From assembly GCA_009785775.1 (NCBI GenBank), contig WQVR01000013.1:1-10985 (forward strand): 10,985 nt of DNA, in the 5' to 3' direction. This document shows positions 1-6,548 of this stretch, piece after piece. A program made the translations under genes and the position numbers. How positions within the stretch are numbered: the stretch's first letter is position 1; every line of letters begins with the position of its first letter. Source of the DNA: Candidatus Proendomicrobium guianensium (GTDB lineage: Bacteria; Elusimicrobiota; Endomicrobiia; Endomicrobiales; Endomicrobiaceae). Below the pieces are notes generated by a model. It did no database searches. It saw only the letters and a program-made list of their open reading frames with translations, and was not told where the DNA came from.

Positions 1-140
1 AAATCCGGAAGTTTTGTCCACGGGCAAAGGCAGGTAAATTCTTCGGTTTCTATATGAACTTTAATATCTTTGCCTTTGTACTCATAAGGCATTGCTTCAA
101 GCAATGCGGGTGTTACTTTATCAAATATATGCTGTGACAT
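1..140 (-). CDS. queF: NADPH-dependent 7-cyano-7-deazaguanine (preQ0) reductase, N-terminal part
   Basis: QueF reduces the nitrile of preQ0 to the amine of preQ1 with NADPH, a late cytosolic step in making queuosine for tRNA wobble positions. Only the first 46 codons are in the window; the gene runs off the left edge. The visible sequence starts MSQHIFDKVTPALLEAMP and reaches EEFTCLCPWTKLPD at about residues 33-46. This matches the QueF active-site block (EFTxLCPxTGxPD in the family), and Cys39 of LCP is the expected thioimide-forming nucleophile. Two details are slightly unusual: a second cysteine at residue 37, and Lys where a Gly is common (WTKLPD). The ATG at 138-140 has an AGGAG at 148-152, seven bases upstream, which overlaps the glyA stop codon, so the two genes are very likely co-transcribed. 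The identification rests on one motif and on start and length consistency. The short unimodular (about 130-165 residues) form of the enzyme is suggested but cannot be confirmed here. Confidence 0.82.
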   Translation of the reverse strand, partial: MSQHIFDKVTPALLEAMPYEYKGKDIKVHIETEEFTCLCPWTKLPD

Positions 141-147
141 TTATAAT

Positions 148-152
148 CTCCT
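148..152 (-). promoter_or_regulatory. queF ribosome binding site overlapping the glyA stop codon
   Basis: On the minus strand an AGGAG lies seven bases before the queF ATG. Its first two bases (151-152) belong to the TAG stop codon of glyA (151-153). Terminating glyA ribosomes would sit on this site, which suggests coupled translation of queF. Confidence 0.75.
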
Positions 153-1383
153 AGTATACTGGGAACTGTCTGCAAAGTGCGGCAACTTCGGATTTAACTT
201 TGTTTATTACGGCTTCGTCATTAATGTTTTTTAGGATTTCTACTATTTGCCCAGCGATTTTTTTAACTTCTGCCTCTTTCATTCCGCGCGTTGTAATGGC
301 GGGCGTGCCTATGCGTATACCAGAAGTTATTGTGGGCTTTTGCGTGTCATAAGGTATTGTATTTTTGTTTGTTGTTATGCCGGCGCGCTCTAGCGCGATT
401 TGAGCGTCTTTACCGTTAACATTAAGTTTTTGTAAGTCTACTAAAAACATATGGCAGTCTGTACCGCCTGAAACCACGCGCACGCCGCCTTTTTGCATTT
501 CCTGTGCAAATAACGCGGCATTAACTTTAACCTGCTTTTGATATTCTTTAAAAGAAGGCTCCAGCGCCTCTTTAAACGATACCGCTTTTGCCGCTATAAC
601 GTGCATTAAAGGTCCGCCCTGAATTCCAGGGAAAATTGCCGAATTTACGGCTTTAGCATATTTTTCTTTGCACATTATCATGCCGCCTCTGGGACCGCGC
701 AACGTTTTGTGGGTTGTAGTGGTAACAATATCGGCATAACCTATCGGCGATGGATATTCGCCTGCGGCTATAAGCCCTGCGTAGTGGGCAATGTCTGCCA
801 TGTGAAACGCGCCAACGCTATCAGCTATTTCTTGAATTTTTTTCCAATCCCAAATGCGCGAGTAAGCTGAGGCTCCCGTAACTATAAGTTTGGGTTTATG
901 TTCTTGGGCAAGTTTTGCAAGTAAGTCATAGTCTATAACTTCGGTATCTTTTGTTACGGTATAGGGAACTATATTAAAATATTTGCCTGAAAAGTTATAG
1001 GGACTACCGTGCGATAAATGCCCGCCGTGGGCTAAATCCATACCCATAACAGTATCGCCGGGTTTTATTAAAGCCAAGAAGCTTGCCATATTGGCTTGCG
1101 CGCCGGAGTGGGCTTGTACGTTTACATGTTCGGCTTTGAAAAGTTCTTTAGCACGTGAAATTGCCAGTTCTTCTATTTTATCTACAACTTCACAGCCGCC
1201 GTAGTAGCGTTTTCCGGGGTAGCCTTCGGCATATTTGTTTGTAAGCAGCGAGCCTTGCGCCTGCATTACGGCTTGCGAGGTATGGTTTTCAGAAGCTATA
1301 AGTTCGATAGTATCTTCCTGCCGCGCGGCTTCTTCTGAAATTAAATTTAAAATTTCGGGGTCTTCTTTTCTTAAACAATCCAT
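151..1383 (-). CDS. glyA: Serine hydroxymethyltransferase
   Basis: This PLP enzyme interconverts serine plus tetrahydrofolate with glycine plus 5,10-methylene-tetrahydrofolate, the main cytosolic source of one-carbon units. The protein is 410 residues, normal for bacterial GlyA. Visible family blocks are [10 protein letters not shown] (residues 27-36), [19 protein letters not shown] (47-65), AHSGAQAN (91-98), the [11 protein letters not shown] stretch (116-126), DIAH (197-200, the Asp contacts the PLP ring nitrogen) and [14 protein letters not shown] (221-234) with the Schiff-base lysine at Lys226. The C-terminal part carries [14 protein letters not shown], the folate/PLP-domain signature. 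An AGGAG at 1390-1394, six bases before the ATG, supports the start. The AT-rich stretch 1384-1448 just upstream contains a TATAAT hexamer (1397-1402). It lies too close to the start for a normal leader and has no convincing -35 partner, so I do not call a promoter there. queF follows after 10 bases. Confidence 0.97.
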   Translation of the reverse strand: MDCLRKEDPEILNLISEEAARQEDTIELIASENHTSQAVMQAQGSLLTNKYAEGYPGKRYYGGCEVVDKIEELAISRAKELFKAEHVNVQAHSGAQANMASFLALIKPGDTVMGMDLAHGGHLSHGSPYNFSGKYFNIVPYTVTKDTEVIDYDLLAKLAQEHKPKLIVTGASAYSRIWDWKKIQEIADSVGAFHMADIAHYAGLIAAGEYPSPIGYADIVTTTTHKTLRGPRGGMIMCKEKYAKAVNSAIFPGIQGGPLMHVIAAKAVSFKEALEPSFKEYQKQVKVNAALFAQEMQKGGVRVVSGGTDCHMFLVDLQKLNVNGKDAQIALERAGITTNKNTIPYDTQKPTITSGIRIGTPAITTRGMKEAEVKKIAGQIVEILKNINDEAVINKVKSEVAALCRQFPVY

Positions 1384-1448
1384 TACAAACTCCTATATTA
1401 TAAAATTTATATTAACTCTTTTTTAGACAAGCCCTAAATTTACGAAGA

Positions 1449-1542
1449 TTTTTTCGTTTAGACGAGGCTTGCGCTGGCGAAGCATACTTTGGAGCGAAGC
1501 GCCGTATGTGAGCGGGCGCGTAACGAAGTATAAACGAAAAAA
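1449..1542. repeat. 94-bp intergenic element bounded by a perfect 12-bp inverted repeat
   Basis: The arms are TTTTTTCGTTTA (1449-1460) and its exact reverse complement (1531-1542). The 70 bases between them are much more GC-rich than the flanks and contain further nested complementarity: GCGC 1471-1474 with 1516-1519, and CATAC 1483-1487 with GTATG 1504-1508. The word CGAAG recurs at about 1443, 1478, 1495 and 1524. It fills most of the 169-base gap between the Sua5-type gene and glyA. No U-tract follows the second arm on either strand, so it does not look like a standard intrinsic terminator. It could be a small palindromic repeat or MITE-like element, an RNA-processing structure, or a decayed remnant. 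Whether it recurs elsewhere cannot be seen from one window. Confidence 0.5.
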
Positions 1543-1552
1543 GCAAAGTAAA

Positions 1553-2170
1553 CTATATGCAAGCTAAAATTTTTTTAGTATCCAAACACCCTTTCCTTAT
1601 TACAATGTAAGGAAACTTTATCATATCTATCACGGTAGATTCTAATGAAAATTTGCAAATGCCCGAATTTATTATAATATCGGCATGGTCTTCAAATATA
1701 TGGGCGTCATCGCCATTTTTTATGCTTTTTGTTCCCGACAAATTTGCAGACGTCGTAAAAAGCGGTTTCTTAAACGTTTTTAAAAGATTTAGTAAAAATT
1801 TATTATCCGGAATTCTCACGCCAAGGTCTTTTCTTCCGCCGGAAACCATTTTGCCCATTTCGGTAGTGGCAAAAACCAAGGTAAGCTGCCCAGGCCAAAA
1901 TTTGTTAATTATTTTTATAGCGTCGTTGGGAATATCAACAAACATCCTTGCGTTTTCTATTGTGTCTGGAAACAAAATTAAGGGTTTCCTGAAATCTCTT
2001 CCTTTAATAGCATAAATTTTCTTTTGCGCTTCTATATTAAAAGCGTCGCAGGCAAAGCCGTAAACGGTTTCGGTAGGCACAACCGCAATACCGCCGTCGT
2101 TTAGGGTTTGGGCGCATTTATTTAAAATGTCCCCTGCCGTTTCTTTTGTAAGTTTGTGCATTTTTTTCAT
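1553..2170 (-). CDS. tsaC: Sua5/YciO/YrdC-family threonylcarbamoyl-AMP synthase
   Basis: Members of this family make threonylcarbamoyl-adenylate from threonine, bicarbonate and ATP, the first step of the t6A37 modification of ANN-decoding tRNAs. The protein is 205 residues, the length of the single-domain YrdC/TsaC type, without the extra C-terminal domain of long Sua5. Motifs in order are VVPTETVYGFACDA (residues 30-43), KGRDFRKPL (56-64), PGQLTLV (93-99), GVRIPD (117-122), TSANLSG (140-146), STVID (178-182) and IRKG (191-194). The first ATG (2168-2170) is chosen over Met4 because an AGGGA at 2179-2183 sits eight bases before it. It lies 80 bases downstream of argJ in the same direction, with a GC hairpin in the gap, and may be read from the arg promoter. 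The partners TsaB, TsaD and TsaE are not in the window. Confusion with YciO-type paralogues is the main uncertainty. Confidence 0.88.
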   Translation of the reverse strand: MKKMHKLTKETAGDILNKCAQTLNDGGIAVVPTETVYGFACDAFNIEAQKKIYAIKGRDFRKPLILFPDTIENARMFVDIPNDAIKIINKFWPGQLTLVFATTEMGKMVSGGRKDLGVRIPDNKFLLNLLKTFKKPLFTTSANLSGTKSIKNGDDAHIFEDHADIIINSGICKFSLESTVIDMIKFPYIVIRKGCLDTKKILACI

Positions 2171-2219
2171 ATGATTAGTCCCTGTATTTTAACGATTTTT
2201 CTAGCGAAGTATTTTTCAC

Positions 2220-2254
2220 TTAGGCGCGACGCGCGCAGACAACCCTTAGCCTAA
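2220..2254. other. GC-rich hairpin between argJ and the Sua5-type gene
   Basis: GCGCG (2224-2228) and CGCGC (2232-2236) can form a tight 5-bp stem around three bases. A competing wider pairing joins TTAGGC (2220-2225) with GCCTAA (2249-2254), which overlaps the argJ stop codon at 2251-2253. On the transcribed (minus) strand what follows is GTGAAAAATAC rather than a run of T, so an intrinsic terminator is not supported. An mRNA-stabilising or processing hairpin between two co-transcribed genes is the milder reading. Confidence 0.35.
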
Positions 2255-3450
2255 CTTCTGTAGTCGGCATTAATTTTCACATAGTCTAAGGAAAAATCAC
2301 AAGTGTAATATTTTGCAGAGTATTTGCCGTCGTTTAAGTTTAAAGTAATTTTAATTTCTTTTTTGTTTAGTATTTTTTTTGCTTTACTTTCGTCAAAGAC
2401 AACTGCTTGCCCTTTTTTGCAAACTTTAAGGCTGCCTACAAATATATCCGCTTTGTAAGGGTCAAAATTAACGCCCGCCCTGCCTGCTGCGGCAATTATT
2501 CTGCCCCAGTTGGCGTCGCGACCGAAAATCGCGGTTTTAAACAAAGGAGATGTTGCTATTGTTGAAGCGATTTGCGCCGCGCACGCCGCGCTTGCGGCAC
2601 CCGACACTTCTATTTCTACAAACTTTGTAGCGCCCTCGCCATCGCGGGCAATGTCTTTTGCAAGGCTTAATGTTATTTCATTAAGCGCGTTTTGAAATGT
2701 TTTAAGGTTTGCGCCTGAAAGTTTTACGCCCGAAGCGCCGTTAGCTAAAATTATAACAGTGTCATTTGTTGAAGTGTCGCCGTCTACCGAAATGCAGTTG
2801 AAAGATTGTTTAACAGCAGTTTCTAAACATTTCTGCAATGTTTTAGTTTCAATATAGGCGTCTGTAAGTATATATGAAAGCATGGTTGCGTGTAGCCCGT
2901 TAAAGGACATACTTGGGTGTATCATACCCGCGCCCTTAGCACAACCCCATACGGTGGCTAAGCCACCATTAATTTTAAACTTCTTCGAAATATACTTAGG
3001 GTAAGTATCTGTTGTCATTATGGCTTGTGCGGCATTTTTTTCATCGATACTTTTTGTGCCAACTGCATTTTTTAATGCTTCAACTCCGCGGACAATTTTG
3101 TCCATTGGCAAGTATTGCCCTATAACGCCCGTAGAGCCTACAAGCACAGAATTATCAGGCAAGTTAAACGCCTTTTGTGTAAGTTGCGCCATTTTTGCGG
3201 CGTCATCTAAACCTTTTTTACCCGTGCAAGCATTAGCGCAGCCGGAGTTTACAATTACGGCATTTATTTTTTTACTTTTGCTAAGTAAGTTAATGTCAAA
3301 TATTACCGGCGCAGCTTTTGTAACGCTTTTGGTAAACATTCCAGCGGCTGAGGCGGGGGTTTCTGAAACAAAAACGGCGATATCTTTTTTTACGCCTTTT
3401 TCATAAATTCCGCACTTTACGCCGCCGACTTTAAACCCTTTAGGCAACAT
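2251..3450 (-). CDS. argJ: Bifunctional glutamate N-acetyltransferase / ornithine acetyltransferase
   Basis: ArgJ transfers the acetyl group from N-acetylornithine to glutamate, recycling acetyl in the cyclic arginine pathway; bifunctional members also use acetyl-CoA. The protein is 399 residues, typical for the family. Motifs seen are SGCANACTG (residues 69-77), GSTGVIG (105-111), TTDTYPK (146-152), KGAGMIHPSM (172-181), HATML (187-191), TSTNDT (226-231), GEGATK (271-276), GRDANWGRI (310-318) and the characteristic C-terminus SLDYVKINADYRS. The precursor is known to cleave itself before a conserved threonine in an A-T-M-L context, here between Ala188 and Thr189, giving alpha and beta chains with Thr189 as nucleophile. 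The ATG shares its A with the argC stop (TAATG). AGAGGG at 3460-3465 inside argC provides the ribosome binding site, so translation is likely coupled. Whether it also has acetyl-CoA activity cannot be told from sequence. Confidence 0.95.
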   Translation of the reverse strand: MLPKGFKVGGVKCGIYEKGVKKDIAVFVSETPASAAGMFTKSVTKAAPVIFDINLLSKSKKINAVIVNSGCANACTGKKGLDDAAKMAQLTQKAFNLPDNSVLVGSTGVIGQYLPMDKIVRGVEALKNAVGTKSIDEKNAAQAIMTTDTYPKYISKKFKINGGLATVWGCAKGAGMIHPSMSFNGLHATMLSYILTDAYIETKTLQKCLETAVKQSFNCISVDGDTSTNDTVIILANGASGVKLSGANLKTFQNALNEITLSLAKDIARDGEGATKFVEIEVSGAASAACAAQIASTIATSPLFKTAIFGRDANWGRIIAAAGRAGVNFDPYKADIFVGSLKVCKKGQAVVFDESKAKKILNKKEIKITLNLNDGKYSAKYYTCDFSLDYVKINADYRS

Positions 3451-4475
3451 TATATTAAACCCTCTGCTTCTTTTATGCCAAACATAATATTCATATTTTG
3501 TACGGCTTGACCGCTTGCGCCTTTCATTAAATTATCTATAGCCGAAACAATTATAAGTTTTTTTGTGCGCGCGTCAACGGCAAGCGCGATTTCGCAAAAG
3601 TTTGTTTCTTGCACTCTTTTTGTAAACGGGAGGCTTGTGTCTGCTAAAAATTTTACAAAAGGTTTATCTTTATAAAATTTTTGATAATACCGGCTAATTT
3701 CATCTACATTAGAAGAACCCGCAAGGTTTGCATATATTGTAGATATCATTCCCCTTTCAAGCGGTATAATATGCGGGGTAAACGCTATTGTTGCGGTTTC
3801 GCCGAACAGGGTTGAAAGTTCTTGTTCAATTTCAGGTATGTGGCGGTGTGTACCGCCTAAGCCGTAAGCGCGGGCATTAGGGTGCTCCCGCTCAAAATAT
3901 TCCTGCGCGATTTGACGGCCTGCGCCTGAAATGCCGCTTTGGGAATCTATAACAATGCCGTCTGCGTTTACAAAGCCGCCTTTAATCGCGGGCGCAAGCC
4001 CCAAAAGCACTGATGTAGGGTAACACCCCGGGTTTGCTATAAGCGAAGCTTCCTTTATAGCTGTATTATTAATTTCTGACAGCCCGTAAACAGCTTGTTT
4101 TATGTACTCTTTTGCCGTGTGGTTTACTTTGTACCAATTTTCGTATACTGCGGCGTCTTTTATTCTGAAGTCTGCCGATAAATCTATAACTTTTACGCCT
4201 GCGTCCATAAGGCTTGGCACAACTTCAAAAGCTACGCCGTGTGGAATTGCCAAAAAAACCACGTCGGAAGTTTCGGCAATTTTTGCGGCGTCTAAGGGAA
4301 GTACTTGCAGGTTTAAACTTCCAAACCAAGGGTATATTTCTTTTAAATCTTTAATGCCTTCTTCTGCCGCTTTATCATACACACCCGTAATTTTGACGCT
4401 TGGATGGCGCGACAATATTTTTAAAAGTTCTTCGCCGACATATCCGCCAACGCCTACTATGGATACCCTTATCAT
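3450..4475 (-). CDS. argC: N-acetyl-gamma-glutamyl-phosphate reductase
   Basis: ArgC reduces N-acetylglutamyl-5-phosphate to the semialdehyde with NADPH, the third step of arginine synthesis. The 341-residue protein opens with a Rossmann nucleotide-binding loop, [15 protein letters not shown] (residues 7-21), followed by VVFLAIPHG (72-80) and IDLSADFRI (97-105). The active-site cysteine is Cys151 in ANPGCYPTS (147-155). SGISGAGR (180-187) and [14 protein letters not shown] (207-220) are further family blocks, the latter with the histidines thought to act as base. An AGGGA at 4485-4489, nine bases before the ATG, supports the start. It is the first gene of an argC-argJ pair joined by a one-base stop/start overlap. 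argB, argD and argF are absent from the window, so the rest of the pathway must lie elsewhere. A candidate promoter lies in the 60-base gap upstream. I see no recognisable ArgR operator. Confidence 0.96.
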   Translation of the reverse strand: MIRVSIVGVGGYVGEELLKILSRHPSVKITGVYDKAAEEGIKDLKEIYPWFGSLNLQVLPLDAAKIAETSDVVFLAIPHGVAFEVVPSLMDAGVKVIDLSADFRIKDAAVYENWYKVNHTAKEYIKQAVYGLSEINNTAIKEASLIANPGCYPTSVLLGLAPAIKGGFVNADGIVIDSQSGISGAGRQIAQEYFEREHPNARAYGLGGTHRHIPEIEQELSTLFGETATIAFTPHIIPLERGMISTIYANLAGSSNVDEISRYYQKFYKDKPFVKFLADTSLPFTKRVQETNFCEIALAVDARTKKLIIVSAIDNLMKGASGQAVQNMNIMFGIKEAEGLI

Positions 4476-4498
4476 AATGACTTTTCCCTTTTACTAAA

Positions 4499-4539
4499 AT
4501 TATAAGCTAAAGATTATCATAATTTAACTGCCTTATCAA
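4499..4539 (-). promoter_or_regulatory. Candidate sigma-70-type promoter(s) for argCJ
   Basis: On the minus strand a perfect TATAAT occupies 4499-4504, with TTAAAT (4522-4527) 17 bases upstream as a weak -35. A second option uses TTGATA (4534-4539, five of six consensus positions, overlapping the rsmI stop codon) with TAATCT 17 bases on. The first would start transcription near 4492, just ahead of the argC ribosome binding site. The region is the only AT-rich gap of usable size before argC, but the base composition makes chance hexamers likely. Confidence 0.4.
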
Positions 4540-5231
4540 TCGGTTTGAGCCGACACTGCGGGCGATACTACCACAACAAATTCGCCCAACACTTTTTCAC
4601 GCTCGCTTAGCGCCTTTAAAACTTCAACAATACTTCCGCGTATAAACTCTTCGAATTTTTTTGTCATTTCGCGCGCTAAGCAAATTTGTGTATCTGCGCC
4701 AAAAACATCTTCAAGCGTAGCAAGCGTCTTTAATATTCTGTGCGGAGATTCATAAAAAATAATAGTTTTACCAAGACCCGAAGCTTCCTGCAACTCTTTC
4801 TTCATTTTACCTGTTTTACGCTTTAAAAAACCTAAAAAAATAAAACCATCCGTAGGTGCGCCTGAGCCCACCAGAGCCGTTGTAATTGCGGTAGCTCCCG
4901 GAAGCGGCACAACATTAATGCCGTTTGTTATAGCTTCTTTTACAAGCAAATATCCGGGGTCGGAAATGCCGGGGGTGCCGGAATCTGAAACCAAAGCGAT
5001 ATTTTTGCCGTTAACTAAAGAATTTATAATACCGGGTATGCGGGCATTTTGATTGTAAGAGTAAAAACTTATAAGCGGTTTAGATATAGATAAATGCGAA
5101 AGAAGTTTTAAGGTGTGGCGGGTATCTTCACAGGCTATAACATCGCAATTTTTCAAGGCGCTTACTGCGCGCAAAGTAATATCTTCAAGGTTGCCTATGG
5201 GCGTTGGTACTATGTATAAAACGCCGCTCAA
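4536..5231 (-). CDS. rsmI: 16S rRNA (cytidine1402-2'-O)-methyltransferase
   Basis: RsmI methylates the 2'-hydroxyl of C1402 in the ribosomal decoding centre using S-adenosylmethionine. The fold is the tetrapyrrole-methylase type. Motifs are VPTPIGNLEDITLRA (residues 8-22), CEDTRHT (34-40), VSDSGTPGISDPG (81-93), PLPGATA (109-115), FYESPHRI (159-166), REMTKKFEE (187-195) and GEF (216-218). At 231 residues it lacks the roughly 50-residue C-terminal extension of the E. coli protein (286 residues), a common short form. The start is a TTG (5229-5231). The reading frame has no ATG or GTG before the PIGN motif, an in-frame stop lies a few codons upstream, and AGGGG at 5239-5243 is correctly spaced. 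It follows the HD-GYP gene after 21 bases, so it is probably the last gene of that transcript. Confidence 0.95.
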   Translation of the reverse strand: MSGVLYIVPTPIGNLEDITLRAVSALKNCDVIACEDTRHTLKLLSHLSISKPLISFYSYNQNARIPGIINSLVNGKNIALVSDSGTPGISDPGYLLVKEAITNGINVVPLPGATAITTALVGSGAPTDGFIFLGFLKRKTGKMKKELQEASGLGKTIIFYESPHRILKTLATLEDVFGADTQICLAREMTKKFEEFIRGSIVEVLKALSEREKVLGEFVVVVSPAVSAQTD

Positions 5232-5238
5232 AGAAAAG

Positions 5239-5243
5239 CCCCT
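5239..5243 (-). promoter_or_regulatory. Ribosome binding site that fixes the TTG start of rsmI
   Basis: AGGGG lies seven bases before the TTG at 5229-5231. No alternative initiation codon exists in frame between the upstream in-frame stop and the conserved N-terminal PIGN block, so this site and the TTG define the start. Confidence 0.75.
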
Positions 5244-5252
5244 AAGCTAATT

Positions 5253-6497
5253 TCAGGAAGGTATCGCTGCACTTTCTTCTTGGAGAATGTTTATGAAGAT
5301 ATCTACAATGTCGGGATCAAACTGCGTGCCGGCGCACTTTTTAAGTTCGCCTATGGCAATTTCAACCGACAGAGCTTTTCTGTATGGGCGGTCTGAAGTC
5401 ATGGCGTCGAAAGCGTCTATTACGGCAACTATGCGCGCGCCAAGGGGTATCTCTTCACCGGCAAGCCCTTCAGGGTAGCCTTTGCCGTTATACCATTCTT
5501 GGTGATACAACACCATTGGCGCCACGGGTGATAAAAACGTTACAGGCGCTATAATTTTGTTGCCTATGGAAGGATGTTTTTTTATAACTTCTATTTCTTC
5601 AGGAGTTAATTTGCCGGGTTTTTTGAGTATGTTTTCGTCTATGCCTATTTTGCCGATATCGTGCATGAGCGCCGCGTACTCTATATGCCTTATTATGGCT
5701 TGCGGCAAGTGCATACGCGTGGCTATAAGTTTTGCGTAGTGACGGGCGCGGTCTGCGTGGTCGTGGGTGTAAGAATCTTTAGCGTCTATAACGCGCGCAA
5801 GAGTTTGCACCATTTCAAAGTAGAAGTCTTGCAAGTTATTGTAAAGTTCTATGTTTTCAAGCGTCATTGCGGCTTGGTCGGCAAGTATTGTAAGAAGCCT
5901 TACGTCTCTGTCTTCAAGGCGGGTGTTAACTTCAGGCGCGTTAATATTTAAAACGCCGGCTATACGGTTTTTAACCCTAAGCGGCACGGATATAAATGAT
6001 TTAGACGTATAGCGCTCTACAACATTAGACCTTAAAAACCGCACGTCTGTTTCTATGTCTTCAACAAATATGGGCTTACCGGTGTGGGCAACGCGCCCTG
6101 CAACGCCTTCGCCTATTTTCATGCGGGTGTTTTTTGCAATGTTTGTAGGTATACCGCGGCTTGCGGCTATGTAGAGGTCGTTTTCGTTTTTATCTATTAG
6201 CATTAAAGAGCCGGTATTTGAATGTATAAGTTTGCAGGCAACTTCTACCACGCTTTGCGCCAGTTCTTCTTTTAAAATTATGCCTGTAGCCGTCATGCCG
6301 AATTCGTGAAGGCCGGCAAGCATTACAAGCAAGTTGTCTAAATCCAGAGAGTTTATTTGAAGTTTATTTTCAAGATCTACAATTTTTTTGTGTTGTTCGT
6401 CTGTGTAGCGCGCCACCTTGCGCCTTTCTCTGTTTATAAAAAAGAGAACAATTAAAAAAACTACTACAAGGTTGATGTATATTATTTCATGTGGCAT
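5253..6497 (-). CDS. Membrane-anchored GAF / HD-GYP domain signalling protein (putative cyclic-di-nucleotide phosphodiesterase)
   Basis: This is a 414-residue sensor-output protein. Residues 6-21 form one hydrophobic membrane segment, followed by basic residues (RERRK) and a short probable coiled coil (25-55). A GAF domain spans about 74-218 (IGEGVAGRVAHTGKP and FISVPLRVKNRIAGVLN are typical GAF blocks). The HD-GYP domain spans about 225-405, with the metal pair His279-Asp280 in MHDIGKIGI, KHPSIG (307-312), YHQEWYNGKGYPEGL (331-345) and DAFDAMTSDRPYR (361-373). HD-GYP proteins typically hydrolyse cyclic di-GMP (or cGAMP) to mononucleotides. The GYP tripeptide is intact, but the usual HH(x)E-type histidine pair is reduced to one His (YHQE), and the usual Asp before GKGYP is Asn. 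AAGGGG at 6510-6515 lies 12 bases before the ATG. The gene sits between the branching enzyme and rsmI. The ligand of the GAF domain is unknown. Confidence 0.9.
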   Translation of the reverse strand: MPHEIIYINLVVVFLIVLFFINRERRKVARYTDEQHKKIVDLENKLQINSLDLDNLLVMLAGLHEFGMTATGIILKEELAQSVVEVACKLIHSNTGSLMLIDKNENDLYIAASRGIPTNIAKNTRMKIGEGVAGRVAHTGKPIFVEDIETDVRFLRSNVVERYTSKSFISVPLRVKNRIAGVLNINAPEVNTRLEDRDVRLLTILADQAAMTLENIELYNNLQDFYFEMVQTLARVIDAKDSYTHDHADRARHYAKLIATRMHLPQAIIRHIEYAALMHDIGKIGIDENILKKPGKLTPEEIEVIKKHPSIGNKIIAPVTFLSPVAPMVLYHQEWYNGKGYPEGLAGEEIPLGARIVAVIDAFDAMTSDRPYRKALSVEIAIGELKKCAGTQFDPDIVDIFINILQEESAAIPS

Positions 6498-6548
6498 AAA
6501 AAATTAAAACCCCTTTTAAATACCTTTATAGCAAAACACCCGGAACGT

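Noticed and set aside
1384..1448. Promoter for glyA built on TATAAT at 1397-1402
   Set aside because: The hexamer would place the transcript start on the ribosome binding site, and the nearest -35-like TTGTCT is 22 bases away. Chance in AT-rich DNA is likely.
1653..2015. Plus-strand open frame of 120 codons
   Set aside because: It lies entirely opposite the Sua5/YrdC gene, has no family motif or ribosome binding site, and is an antisense shadow.
3020..3406. Plus-strand open frame of 128 codons
   Set aside because: Antisense to argJ, which is unmistakable; the translation is low in recognisable domain features.
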